A stretch of 64,000 bases of DNA from Ceratobasidium sp. AG-K. Taxonomy: Eukaryota > Basidiomycota > Agaricomycetes > Cantharellales > Ceratobasidiaceae. The DNA is taken from the NCBI GenBank assembly GCA_037039685.1, contig JAWNGF010000004.1, forward strand, positions 2,294,001-2,358,000. Direction: 5' to 3'. The position numbers were made by a program, and so were the translations under genes. This document shows, in pieces, positions 42,901 through 53,407 of this stretch; within the stretch, counting starts at the first letter, position 1, and every line of letters starts with the position of its first letter. The notes beneath the pieces were generated by a model. That model was not told the DNA's origin. It saw nothing but the letters and a program-made list of their open reading frames with translations, and did not search any database.

Positions 42901-43444
42901 AGTCGTATGGACGATGATCCGGGATTCTCTTGAATTTTTCTTTGCTGAAGACGTCGGCAAATTCCTTGAATTCCTCGGGCAGGTTGTCTATGGAGGCCAT
43001 CCTTGCTTGAATGGGTTCTGTCCGCCACAATATGTGCTTCGTTTTCCAATCAATGACAGGATTTGATTCTTCTAACCATTCCAATCCTAGGATGAGTTTA
43101 GTTTCTCCAGTAGGCATAGCAAAGAAGACTTGTTTGAAGGTTCTTCCCTCCACCTCTAGTTCTAGCTTAGCCTTGAAACGTATTTGGTGAGAGAGTTCCT
43201 TCCCCTGGATACCAATTACTTTTCTAGGAGTGGAGAGTTCCATGAGTGGAATGTTGTTGGATCGAGCCCACGAGATGTCCAAGAAGTTCTTTGACGCTCC
43301 AGAGTCAATGAGGGTTGGGATAGGTTCTGTGATTCCGGCAACGTTCGCGTAAACAATGGTAGATTCATTTGTCGCTCTAAAGTACATTGTTTCCGTTGTC
43401 GGTTTTTTGGTCTCTCCACACACAGTTAGAGGGAGACCCCTTCT
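39509..43444 (-). CDS. pol: pol polyprotein of A2, intact
   Basis: Open from the frameshift site (43450-43444) to 39509, about 1310 codons. Same order as in A1: protease LIDSGAS, RT with YIDDILVF, RNase H ETDTSGVAMG, zinc-binding and DDE integrase (SDRGTTFN, ITERINQW), and chromodomain YRVRWKGYGDEEDTEQRAED. The last about 145 codons overlap the N-terminal half of ORF3 in another frame. All catalytic motifs are present, so this copy could still supply enzymes to other members. Confidence 0.92.
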   Translation of the reverse strand, partial: RRGLPLTVCGETKKPTTETMYFRATNESTIVYANVAGITEPIPTLIDSGASKNFLDISWARSNNIPLMELSTPRKVIGIQGKELSHQIRFKAKLELEVEGRTFKQVFFAMPTGETKLILGLEWLEESNPVIDWKTKHILWRTEPIQARMASIDNLPEEFKEFADVFSKEKFKRIPDHRPYDCAIDFKEGAELPKPARPIPLSPAESIALREYLDEEIAAGKIRPSKSPIASPCFFVKKPIDPKNPGAVRQLRLVQDLRGVNAITKDDRFPMPLMEDLLDKIKDAKIFSKIDLRMGFNNIRIREGDEWKTAFRTKEGLFEYVVMPFGLKNAPAIFQRYMNDIFHDLIDVCVIVYIDDILVFSKDRSQHAVDVRKVLKILLEENLFAKLPKCEFFVTKLTYTGLGISNSGISMEEEKVKAIKEWKEPRTVKQVQAFLGFANFYRRFVPNFSRLAKPLTTLTRKENKWEWGSDQQEAFVALKTEISKEPTLCHPNPDKPFFLETDTSGVAMGAILSQRQDDGYLHPIAVLSKSFNKAQLNYDVHDKELMAIIESLTHWRLYLEGTRDPITIYTDHRNLQFWKEARTFNRRHARWHQLLASYNFDIIYRPGILSSKPDLLSRRSDHKDIPTPEQVMISAERFNGFMGQVDTNIIETIKEAQETDEGLAQIKEICKSKETLPKTLQHSAKDYDFKEGLLWFKGRIYVPEDKESRLAIMRMHHDSKIAGHQGQARTMELISRRYFWPGMKQSINRYVESCETCQQTKGAKSIVPIKPLEIPKGPWEDIAFDFVVKLPKSRGSDSILVVVDQFSRMAHFIPCKESHMASDLANLFVTNVWKLHGFPKSTISDRGTTFNSKLMKAIYEKIGTSLGFSTAYHPQTDGITERINQWMEGWLRLFVNYRQDDWADLLPIAEFSYNLQKHRVTGSSPFGIVYGREPLWNISAEESAVPEANNITGKWRKIRDEAIASMETQRLPEEEPKNEYQEGDLVWLLGKNIQTKRPSKKLDNKKHGPFVVKRKIGSHAYELTLPATMRVHPVFHIDLLSPYKGDTEFSQNQPRPLPIITEEGEEEYEVEKIMDWKETKDGLFYRVRWKGYGDEEDTEQRAEDFGHLSKIIKDLLRRHPEAPTPSNYVPGKIKGRGGATDSGTCKTCYYSKKHPQLYALNLFCSPQCLPSLALPSSTTSPASGTDQRSLRQESSMLGPLSTSSRGPSKAQEECTLGRRTTFSTQTWASSSGLARNGQQKCSSQERTFSSVEDARPFKCQRWSYCPPTCSESSNGDKKGHTRASGYQGTTGDNQRCALGGTTPGTPTTKGI

Positions 43445-43450
43445 TTTCCC
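43409..43450 (-). promoter_or_regulatory. Predicted -1 frameshift signal of A2
   Basis: GGGAAAA at 43450-43444 in the phase G GGA AAA, a 5-nt spacer, then the same GGTCTC...GAGACC stem as in A1. The gag stop lies in the loop side. Confidence 0.75.
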
Positions 43451-45420
43451 GAGTCTTCTACAATTGTTGCCTCCCTTCCTTTAACGCTAGGTTCCGTCGT
43501 TATCCATTCCTTGGATGGGCACTTGAATGAGCGGTGTCCTTCCTGTCCGCATTTTAGGCAGCGGTTGGTAGCTATCCTTGCTTTGTACACTTCGTCGGGC
43601 AGCCGCTTTGTAGAGGATTGTCCGCTAGTGGTTGGTTGCGTTGTCTTCTTCCCTGTAGAGGTCTTGATTTGTTGCAATTTCTGGTCAATGGAAATTGCGA
43701 TTGAGATCCACCGGTCAAGGGAAAGTTCTCGTTCTGTTCCATCTTCGTTGATCAGGGTTAGCTCGAAACGAGCTAGTTCTGTCTTGACCTCGGACTTCAA
43801 CCCTTCCTTGAATTGGTTGATTAGTGCTTCTTGTCCCCAGTTTACGTCTACCAGAAGGTATCGGAATTCTGAGGCATAGTTTGCTACCGAGTTGCTCTGT
43901 TTGCATTTTCGGATGTCCGATTCGGCTTTAGCCTTTTTGTTGGGATCGCTGAACTGTTCCATGAAGTGTGCTTTGAAACTTTCCCATGTGGCCAGATTTT
44001 GGTTGTTTCCTCTTTGATTTAGCGATCGTAAGAGTACTTGTGCCCAGTGAGTGGTGGCTTTGTTTTCGGATTTGAAGTTTGCTAGAGCTTCGCGGATTCT
44101 TTCTTCGTCGGAATTGTATTGATCCCCCAGGCGTACGAAGTAGCTCTCCATTTGTGTGATGAACATTTCGGCACCTTCTCCTTTCTTTCCGTCAAAGGCT
44201 TCTGGGCGAGTTACCTTTGGACGACGTGGACTGCTACCGATGTTTGGGTTCTCAGTTAGTCCTTGAATCCTTAACTCTAATTCATCGATCCTGGTAGATT
44301 CTGCGTCTGGATGTGGTGGAGAATTTGATTGCCTGGAAGGGATCCCGTGCAGGGATGCTTTGTCCATCTCTTCTCACATATTGTTGATGGTTTATTGAAC
44401 TTCCGTGATTTTGGTAGTGAATGAGGTTCCTTCCTGTCGTAAGGATTCTAGTCCTTGTGTTACTGCCTCGTTCCATTCGAGTTGTCCTTGCCTGGTAGTG
44501 TTGAGTTCTTCGCGTACATTGTTCACTAGTCCTTGGGTGTTGGTAACCTCATTTCGAAGACGGGTTACATCTTGACCGACTAGGAAGGAATTGTGTTCAC
44601 CGTTTCTTGCCGCAGTTAGGATGTCCGTCAGGGTGCCTTGTAGGTTGTTAATGGAGTCGTTAAAGATTTGCTGGTTGTTTGCGAGGATTTGTGTGGCTTG
44701 TTCTAGGCCACTAAGCCTCCGGTCCATAGTGACCCTCATTCCATCTATGACCCTAATGGTAGCGTTGTGTCTTCCTTCCAGGAGGTCGTTTAAATCGTCT
44801 AGATTGCTAATTACAGTATTGTTGCTGGAGCTGGAACTTGAGCTTCCTGGATCAGCAGTGCCTTGTTGTACCTGGGCCGATTGCCCGGAGTAACCTTGTG
44901 GGATATAGGGTGGTGCCGGAATCACTGGTGTAACCGGCTGAGAGGCTATTGGAATTGCTCCTACATTGGTGATGGTTCCTCCGATTTGAGGGATTGTGGG
45001 AACGTTGGGAATATGTGGTGTAGGGGGAGGTCTAATGGGGATAAGCGATATACCCCCATGAGCTTCGGGTTGGGGAGAGAAGAACTGTCTTCTAGATCCT
45101 AGTGGCCATAATGGACGTGATGGCCCTGGACTTCCAGTTGAAATGCGGATTACCGCTGGAGTGGGGTCATTTGTAAGATCTCCTGGTTCTCTATTTGTGA
45201 TAGTGAGTTCCTCTTCCTGTACTGTTGTCATGTCCATCATGCCGAAAGCTCCCGGCATTGATGTTTGACTTTGGGAACGTGATCGGACAGGTCCTCCCGC
45301 TTGAGCTTGTGCGATATCCTGTTCGTTTAGTGACCCTGTGGGCTTTGCGGCTCGACTGGGTCCTCTTCTTGTTGATATAGTGGATGAGGGACGTGACCCT
45401 CCATCTTCTTGAATAGACAT
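43426..45420 (-). pseudogene. gag: gag of A2 with two nonsense codons
   Basis: 665 codons from MSIQEDGGS to the stop at 43426. TAA at 44394-44392 and TGA at 44376-44374 interrupt the end of the coiled-coil region; A1 and A3 read Glu and Arg there, and the second change fits CGA to TGA. Domains as in A1, with knuckle CLKCGQEGHRSFKC. Codon 46 is an intact CGA, unlike A1 and A3. Confidence 0.85.
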
Positions 45421-45427
45421 GTTGTTA

Positions 45428-45439
45428 AGCTTGTTTTGT
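45428..45439 (-). other. Primer-binding segment of A2
   Basis: ACAAAACAAGCT on the minus strand, two bases inside the 5' LTR, identical to A1 and complementary to the LTR segment after the TATA box. Confidence 0.65.
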
Positions 45440-45441
45440 AA

Positions 45442-45897
45442 TGTCGTAAGCTTCTTCTAGTGGCTATGAGACAAGCCGTGGTGGAGAGTGGACGGCACTA
45501 AGACCTAAGTGACCTCTTGAACCGCAACGCACTTAAGCGTCTGTAGGCTCTTGAGGGTAGGGGTGGTTTTAAGTGTCACTCAGAGGGAATGTTTTGACGA
45601 GACAAAACAAGCTGGGGTTACCAGGCTTGTTGGTCCTCTATATATATTCAAGAAGTGGCCAAGTCATACAGGGCGCAGCCACAAGAGTCATACAGTCTAC
45701 CAGTCAGGAGTGTCCATGTGAGTCATGCTGTATGAACAGACATGACTTGTACAAAGCACAGCCGCGTTACACAATGTAACAGGATAACCACAAGAAGGTG
45801 GCAACGCGGCAAGCAGAAACGGAAACACAACACAAAAAGAAGAGAACGGGCAAGCGAGACAACAGGCGAGTCCGATGGAGTGAGCTGGCTCACGACA
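45442..45897 (-). repeat. 5' LTR of A2
   Basis: 456 bp. It differs from the 3' LTR at six sites, five of them CpG transitions. Confidence 0.93.
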
Positions 45898-45902
45898 GGT
45901 AG

Positions 45903-48082
45903 GACTGGTCATTTCCAATAAAGGAATCGAAACGGATCAGGAAAAGGTCACGGCAGCTATGAATTGGAAAGCTCCCAAGAATGTTAAACAAGTTCAAGAG
46001 TTCCTAGGATTCATCAATTTCTATCAAAGATTCATTCAGGACTTTGCCGGCAAAGCCAGACCCCTATACAACCTACTCAAGAAGGATCAAAAGTGGCAGT
46101 GGACAAGCAAAGAACAAGACACCATGAATGCACTAAAGGAAGCTCTTAAGGTGGCACCTGTAATGATGCAGCCCAATCAAAATAAGGAGTTTTTCCTTGA
46201 AACAGATGCGTCAGGGTTTGCCACAGGAGCAGTTTTATCTCAAAAGGATGGAGAAGGGAAATTACACCCAGTAGCTTTCCTTTCTAAATCACTAAATCCA
46301 GCTGAACAAAACTACAACATTTTTGACAAAGAACTATTGGCAATTATTAGTTCCTTCAAGGAATGGCGGCACTTACTTCAAGGCACGGAAAAAGCCAGTC
46401 AAGTCATAACAGATCACAAAAACTTGGAATACTTCTCATCATCCAAACAACTGAACCAACACCAAATTTGCTGGATGAACTGCTTGGTAGACTTCAACTT
46501 CCAAATCATGTATAGGCCAGGAAGCCAGAATAAAAAAGCAGACATTCTCTCAAGGCGATACAACTCAGAACCTTTGGGGGGGGTAGAGAACCAAGTTCTC
46601 CTCAAACCAGACATTTTTATTTCAGCTATTACCCCTGACCAGGAGATTAATGATCTAATCAGAGAAGCAATCCTCAAAGATCCCAGATTAGAGGAAGCTC
46701 ACAATAAGCTGAGAAATGGAGAAAAAGTCAAAGATTGGGAATACAGAGAAGGACTCCTAATGTCCAAGGGAAAGATCTTTGTCCCCAAGGATGAAACCGT
46801 CAGAAACCTGATATTGGAATTGCGCCATGACAATATTACAGCTGGGCATCCTGGACAAGCAAGAACATTGGAATTGGTCTCAAGAACTTACTACTGGCCA
46901 ACCATGAAGAAATTCATCAACTCTTACGTGTCATACTGCAAAACATGCATTCGAGTTAAACCATCAAACCAACTCCCCACAGGACTACTGCATCCTTTAC
47001 ACATTCCTGAGAGACCTTGGGAAGAGATCTCCTACGACATGATTGTAGGGCTCCCAGAGTCAGAAGGATATGATGCAATCTTAACAGTGGTAGATTGGTT
47101 CTCCAAGATGGCACATTATCTCCCTTGCAAATCAACGGCTACAGCAGTAGACATAGCCAATATCTTTGTTGCAAACATTTGGAAACTTCACGGCACCCCA
47201 AAAGCAACAGTCTTGGATAGAGGATCCACCTTCAACTCAAAGTTCATTAAGCATCTGTACAAACGGTTGGACGTAAAACCCACCTTCAGCACAGCCTATC
47301 ATCCAAGGACAGATGGACAGTCAGAACGGGCAAGCCAAGTTGTTGAAATCTTTATCAGGGCTTTTGTCAACCATAGGCAAAACAACTGGGTAGCCCTACT
47401 CCCTATGGCAGAGTTTGCTTACAACAATGGAATCCAGGCATCCACTGGCAAAACCCCTTTCCAGATCTGTCAAGGTTTCAACCCTAGAATGAACATCGGG
47501 GAAGAATCAGACTATACTGTTCCTGAAGCTGATGCCCACACAGAATTCCTGTTGAAAGGATACAATGAAGTCAAAGCCGCTCTCATTCTAGCAAACCAAT
47601 CCTACAAACACTACTTTGATAAAGGAGCCAAAGAACCAGAAGAAATAAACCCTGGAGATAAAGTCTGGCTTAATCATCAAAACATATCCACAGACAGACC
47701 TTCAGTAAAACTCTCTCACAAAGTTTTAGGCCCTTACAAAGTACTGGAAAAAATAGGGACTCACGCCTTTAGACTGGAATTACCAAAGTCAATGAAGATC
47801 CATCCTGTCTTCCATGTCATGTTGCTCAAGAAATTTCACTATGATCCCCATGGTTGCAAACCCGCTCAACCACCCCCTATTGTCACACAAGAAGAAGAAG
47901 AAGAGTGGGAAGTTGAAGAGATCCTTAATTCCAAGAAAATTTGCCATCAACTTCACTATTACGTCAAATGGAAAGGATACTCTCATGCAAACAATTCTTG
48001 GCAAACAAAGGAGGACCTCAAGAATGCTCCTGAACTAGTTGATAAATTTCACAAACTCCACCCCACCATGCCAGGCCCTTAG
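45903..48082 (+). pseudogene. pol: pol of B1, second part (end of RT, RNase H, integrase, chromodomain)
   Basis: Continues the frame broken at 38682. Contains the RT thumb (VQEFLGFINFYQRF), RNase H (ETDASGFATG), integrase zinc region (RHDNITAGHPGQA ... CKTC), DDE motifs (VDWFSKMAH, LDRGSTFN, TDGQSERASQ) and a chromodomain (YYVKWKGYSHANNSWQTKED). Stop at 48080-48082, eleven bases before the LTR. No further lesion is seen here. There is no ORF3 in this family. Confidence 0.85.
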
Positions 48083-48092
48083 GAGGGGGTAA

Positions 48093-48506
48093 TGTCATGA
48101 GCTGACTAAGCTCAGACATTTTATTCTGATTTTTTATCTTTTTTTCCGAACACTTTCCTTTTTTGGTACAAATGTCCTCTGGCACTTAACTTGTATCATG
48201 TGATGTATTTGTCTTTTCATTTGATATTGGTGATTGCTTCCGGAACTTCCAGAATGTCGAGTCATACCTCTTATCTTGCTTATCATCAGTTGTACTCAGC
48301 TTTCTCACACTGATAGATAGTGACATGGCACTGATCCCTCATGTATATAAACCCAGAGGTCAAGCCGGTTAACAACAAGGCTTGACCTCCTCTCCACTAG
48401 GACTTGATCAATCAATCCTCTTACTATCACTACTCCTTGGGTTCTAAGACTTGTCTAAGTCAAACCCCTTAACCTTTTATACACCTAATTGACCCAAGTT
48501 GGGACA
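48093..48506 (+). repeat. 3' LTR of B1
   Basis: 414 bp, about 97% identical to the 5' LTR by eye. It joins element A5 directly at 48507. Confidence 0.9.
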
Positions 48507-50833
48507 AACATCCAGTGGCTTGATTGGAACTATAGATTTTGATCCCTTTGTTTGTTGGCAGATTTTGCAGGATTCCATGTATCTGTTTACGCTTTGCTTC
48601 ATTCCTGGCCAGAAGTACCTTCTTGATATCAGTTCCAAGGTCCTAGCTTGTCCTTGATGACCTGCAATTTTAGAGTCGTGGTGCAAGCGCATGATGGACA
48701 GTCTGGCTTCCTTGTCTTCCAGGACGTAAATCTTTCCTTTGAACCATATTAGTCCTTCCTTGAAGTTGTAATCTTTTGCACTATGTTGCATGGATTTTGG
48801 TAACATCTCCCTTGATTTGCAGATTTCTTTGATTTTTGCCAGTCCTTCATCAGTTTCCTGCCCTTCCTTGATGGTTGCTATAATGTTGGTGTCAATCTGC
48901 CCCATAAATCCTTTAAATTTTTTGGCAGATATCATAACTTGTTCAGGTGTGGGGATATCCTCGTGGTCTGATTGTCTAGACAAAAGGTCCGGTTTAGATG
49001 AAAGGATTCCAGGGCGGTATATGATATCAAAGTTGTAGGAAGCCAGTAGTTGATGCCATTGCGCGTGCCGTTGGTTGAATGTTCTTGCCTCTTTCCAGAA
49101 CTGTAGGTTCCTATGATCACTGTAGATAGTAATAGGATCCTTTGTTCCCTCAAGGTATAGCCTCCAATGTGTCAATGATTCTATGATTGCCATAAGTTCT
49201 TTGTTGTGGACGTTGTAGTTGAGTTGGGCCTTGTTGAAGGATTTTGACATGAACGCTATAGGGTGTAGGTAGCCATCGTCTTGCCTTTGAGACAGAATTG
49301 CCCCCATTGCCACTCCACTTGCATCTGTTTCCAGGAAAAAGGGTTTGTCAGGATTAGGGTGGCGTAGTGTGGGTTCCTTGCTAATTTCTGCTTCAATGCA
49401 TCAAAAGCCTCCTGTTGATCCTTCTCCCATTCCCATTTGTTGTCCTTTCTTGTCAGGGTTGTCAAGGGCTTTGCTAATCAGCTGAAATTTGGTACAAATC
49501 TTTGGTAGAAGTTTGCAAATCCTAGCAATGCTTGGACCTGTTTGACCGTTTTTGGTTCTTTCCATTCCTTTATTGCCTTGATCTTTTCTTTGTCCATTGA
49601 GATGCCTAACTCACTGATTCCAAGTCTGGTGTATGTTAGCTTGGTGACAAAGAATTTGCACTTTGGGAGTTTTGCAAAAAGGTTTTCATCCAGTAAGATC
49701 TTCAACACCTTCCTGACATCCACAGTATGTTGACTCCTGTCCTTAGAGAAGACCAGGATGTTGTCGATGTATACTCTGACACATACATTGATAAGGTTGT
49801 GGAAGATGTGATTCATGTATCTTTGGAATATGGCAGGTGTGTTTTTTGGTCCAAATGGCATGACAACGTATTCGAACAGGCCTTCCTTGGTTCTGAAAGC
49901 TGTCTTCCATTTGTCCCCTTCTCTGATTCTGATGTTGTTGAACCCCATCTGCAGATCAATTTTGGAGAAAATCTTTGCGTCCTTGATTTTGTCCAAAAGA
50001 TCTTCCATTAGGGGCATTGGGAACCTGTTGTCCTTTGTAATGGCGTTTACTGCTCTGAGATCTTGGACAAGCTGTAACTGGTGTACAGCTTCTGGGTTTT
50101 TTGGATCAATAGGCTTTTTAACAAAGAAACAAGGTGAAGCAATGGGTGATTTGCTAGGTTGGATTTTCCCAGCTGCAATTTCCTCATCCAGGTATTCCCT
50201 TAGTGCAATTGATTTGGCTGGCAAGAGCGGGATTGGTCTGGCCAGTTTTGGAAGTTCAGCCCCTTCCCTGAAGTCAATAGCACAGTCATATGGGCAGTGG
50301 TCCGGAATCCTCTTGAATTTTTCTTCACTGAATACGTCAGCAAATTCCTTGAATTCCTCTGGTAGGTCATCTATTGAGGCTGTTCTTGCCTGTATGGGTT
50401 CTGGTTGCCATGACATGTGCTTTGTTCTCCAGTCAATAATGGGGTTTGCTCTTTCTAACCATTCTAGACCTAGGATGAGCTTGGATTCCCCGGTAGGCAT
50501 GGCAAAGAAGACTTGTTTGAAGGTTCTTCCTTCTACGTCCAGTTTTAGCTTGACCTTAAAACATATTTGGTGTGGGAGCTCCTTTCCCAGGATGCCAATT
50601 ACTCTTTGCGGAGTAGAAAGTTCAATGAGTGCAAATTTGTTGGAGCAAGCCCAGGAGATGTCTATGAAGTTTTTTGATGCTCCTGAATCAACGAGCGTAG
50701 GGATTGGTTCTGTGATTCCGGCAATGTTTGTGTAAACAATGGTCAATTCATTTGTTGCTCTAAAGTACATTGTTTCCACCACCAGTTCTTTGGTCTCTCC
50801 ACACACAGTTAGAGGGAGACCCCTTCTTTTCCT
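48507..50833 (-). pseudogene. pol: pol of A5, truncated and frameshifted
   Basis: Protease LVDSGASKNFID, RT with VYIDNILVF (Asn replaces the second catalytic Asp of YIDD), RNase H lacking its first segment because of a frameshift near 49400, and integrase zinc region ending at SKSIVPIKPL before the B1 LTR. The TGA near 49483 stands where A1 has CGA. The slip site reads AGGAAAA (50833-50827) instead of GGGAAAA, another sign of decay. Confidence 0.82.
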
Positions 50834-52105
50834 GATTCCTCTATGATTGTTGCTTCTCTTCCTTTTACGTTGGGTTTGGTTGTTATCCATTCCTTGGACA
50901 AGCATTTGAGTGAATGGTGACCTTCTTGTCCGCACTTCAGGCATCGGTTTGACAATATCCTTGCTTTGTATACTTCATCTGGTAATTGCTTCATAGAGGC
51001 TTGTCCGCTAGTGGTTGCTTGAGGAGTCTTCTTTCCAGTAGAGGCCTTAATCTGTTGCAATTTCTGATCAATGGAAATTGCAAGAGTGATCCATTGATTA
51101 AGGTTAAGTCGCCTTTTGGTTCCGTCCTTGTTGATAAGGGAGAGTTCAAATCGAGCCAACTCAGTTTTGATTTCCAGCTTGAGTCCTTCCTTGAATTGGT
51201 TGATAAGGGCTTGCTCCCCCAATTTACATCAACCATGTGAAAGCGGAATTCTGTTGCATAATTTGCTACTGAGTTGACCTGCTTGCTTTTTTGGATATCA
51301 GCTTCTGCCTTGGCCTTCTTGTTAGGGTCACTAAATTGTTCCATGAAGTGTGTTTTGAACACTTCCCACGACGTTAGATTTTGGTCTGGAATTCCGTTGT
51401 TCATAGATCTGAGTAACACTTGCGCCCAGTGTGTAGCCGCCCTGTTATCTGATTTGAAATTCGCTAGTGCTTCTCTAATTTGTTCTTGTCCCAAGCTGTA
51501 TTGGTTGCCCAACCTGACAAAGTAGCTTTCCATCTGGGTGATGAACATTTCTGCTCCTTCTCCTTTCTTCCCGTCAAAAGCTTCTGGTCTAGTTACTTTT
51601 GGGTGCCTAGTTTCCCTTCTGTTATCGGGACTTTCTGTGAGTTGATGCAACCTTTGTTCCAGTTTGTCAATTCTGGTGGATTCTGCTTCTGGGTGGGGAG
51701 GTGATACAGCATGTAGGGATGCTTCATCCATCTGTTTGCACATGTTGTTGATGGCCTCTTGTATGGTGTTGATTCGTTCAATTGCAATCCTTCCTTCTCC
51801 CCTTAGTTCTTCTAGTCCTTGGGTGACTGCTTCATTCCATGCTAACTGTCCCTGCCTTGTGGTGTTAAGATCTTCCTGCACATTGTTCACTAATCCTTGT
51901 GTGTTTGTGACTTTGTTTCTTAGGCGGATTACGTCTTGTCCAACTAGGAAGCTGTTGTGTTCACTGTTTTGTGCAGTGTTAAGGATGTCCGTGAGGGTTC
52001 CTTGTAGGTTGTTGATGGAATTGTTGAAGATTTGTTGGTTGTTAGCCAACACTTGAGTGGATTGTTCTAGACCATTGAGTCTTCTATTGATTGTTATTCT
52101 CATTC
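50809..52105 (-). pseudogene. gag: gag of A5, 3' part
   Basis: Coiled-coil and capsid-like region (NGLEQSTQVLANNQQIF, FITQMESYFVRLGNQY) and CCHC knuckle CLKCGQEGHHSLKC. One frameshift near 51210. It joins the 5' part at 59408 once A3 and one CATCA copy are removed (GMRITINRR follows LRIID). Confidence 0.82.
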
Positions 52106-52110
52106 CATCA

Positions 52111-52597
52111 TGTCGTAAGCTTCTTCTTGGTGGCTATGAGACAAGCCACAATGGAGAGTGGACGGCACTAAGACCTAAGTGACCTCTTGAACCACAACAC
52201 ACTTAAGTGTCTGTAGGCTCTTGAGGGTAGGGGTGGTTCAAAGTGTCACTCAAAGGGGATGTTTTGACGAGACAAAACAAGCTGGGGTTACCAGGCTTGT
52301 TGGTCTTCTATATATATTCACAAAGTGGCCGAGTCATACAAGGCGCAGCCACATGAGTCATACAAAACAGCCAGTCAGGAGTGTCCATGTGAGTCATGCT
52401 GTATGAACAGACATGACTTGTACAAAGCACAGCCGCGTTACACAGTGTAACACATAACCACAAGAAGGTGGCAACGTGGCAGGAAAAACAAGGGGAAAGA
52501 CAAAGAACAAACACAAACACAAGCACAAACACAATAACAAGCAACGAGAGAGGATGAGACATAGACGAGTCCGATGGCGAGAGCATGGCTCACGACA
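52111..52597 (-). repeat. 3' LTR of A3
   Basis: 487 bp, preceded on the minus strand by AGGGGGGAGTAA. Confidence 0.92.
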
Positions 52598-52642
52598 TTA
52601 CTCCCCCCTTAAGGTCCTTGAGGGGAACCCGGAAGGGCTGAT

Positions 52643-53407
52643 CTACTGCACCCAGCAGTCCTTGTTGTCCTTTTCGACCGGGGAGTCGAGCTCGTCCTCC
52701 TTTTCCTCTGTGAGGTCAATGGGGTTGAACACAGTGTTACCTGGTTCATTGCAGTGTTCCTCCCACTTCTCCCAGGTCCTCCCGTCCGTCCAGTCCGCCT
52801 TGGACCAGTCCAAGACCCTCTCCTGTTCCTCCACATGGTCCTTGTCCCATTGTCGTACGTCCGGCTCGACCTCCTCCCATTGCGACAAGTCCGCGTGCTT
52901 CTCCTGCCACCAGAATGGCTTCCATTCGAACTTCTCCCTCTGGTAGCGTCCCCACTCCATCCTCCAATCCGGCAAGTCTGCTTCGAAATTCTTGTCCCAT
53001 GCGTCGGCCCATCGAGGCCTCAGAGTGGGAGGGCGGCCTTCGTATCCTGGAACCCATTTGCTGCTGTAGGCACCTTCTTGTCCCCATTCGACCACCCTGA
53101 GCTTGTGCATGGATAGCAACACGGCTTCGGACACTTGGAAGGCTGCGCATCCTCGGCATACGTAGATGTCCTTTTGCTGGAGCTGCATGCGTGTTGGCCA
53201 TTTTTTGCCAACCCATTCGAACTCTCCCAGGTCGGAGTGCAGGATGTCGTCGGAGGCACAGAATTGGAGCCGCCCTGGACTCTGTTGGGACCTTTTGAAG
53301 ACGTAGAGAGCCACTCCCGAGTCAAGGATGTGGGCCGTGTGGAAGGCTGGCCCATCAAGAACGCGGACAAGGTTGTTGGCAATGGTGGCACGAGTGACGG
53401 CGGGCAT
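52643..53407 (-). CDS. ORF3 of A3, intact
   Basis: 254 residues from ATG 53407 (MPAVTRATIANN), the same length as in A2 despite clear divergence. Conserved blocks: GPAFHTAHILDSGVALYVFK, GEFEWVGKKWPTRMQL, IYVCRGCAAFQVSE, EWGQEGAYSSKWVPGYEGRP, RPRWADAWDKNF, QERVLDWSKADW and NTVFNPIDLTEE. It ends 45 bp before the 3' LTR. It remains open while gag and pol of the same element are broken. Function unknown. Confidence 0.83.
   Translation of the reverse strand: MPAVTRATIANNLVRVLDGPAFHTAHILDSGVALYVFKRSQQSPGRLQFCASDDILHSDLGEFEWVGKKWPTRMQLQQKDIYVCRGCAAFQVSEAVLLSMHKLRVVEWGQEGAYSSKWVPGYEGRPPTLRPRWADAWDKNFEADLPDWRMEWGRYQREKFEWKPFWWQEKHADLSQWEEVEPDVRQWDKDHVEEQERVLDWSKADWTDGRTWEKWEEHCNEPGNTVFNPIDLTEEKEDELDSPVEKDNKDCWVQ

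Larger units (their letters stand above)
38683..45897 (-). mobile_element. Ty3/gypsy chromovirus A2, full length, inserted in B1 with target duplication GGTAG
   Basis: Minus-strand element. LTRs at 38683-39138 and 45442-45897 (456 bp each, six differences). Target duplication GGTAG at 38678-38682 and 45898-45902. Pol and ORF3 are intact; gag has two nonsense codons. It is the best preserved family A copy in the window. Confidence 0.95.
34344..48506 (+). mobile_element. Ty3/gypsy chromovirus B1 (family B), split by A2, without target duplication
   Basis: LTRs at 34344-34758 and 48093-48506 (about 11 differences), gag, pol with chromodomain, and polypurine tract AGGAGGGGGTAA. A2 sits inside RT at 38683-45897. 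The 5-bp flanks differ (CCAAG at left, AACAT at right), and the two sides belong to unrelated sequences (a degenerate host or transposon gene and element A5). The two ends therefore probably come from different insertions. Confidence 0.85.

Noticed and set aside
52643..53407. ORF3 as an envelope glycoprotein
   Set aside because: Position is env-like, but no signal peptide, membrane segment, glycosylation pattern or Cys-rich ectodomain is visible.
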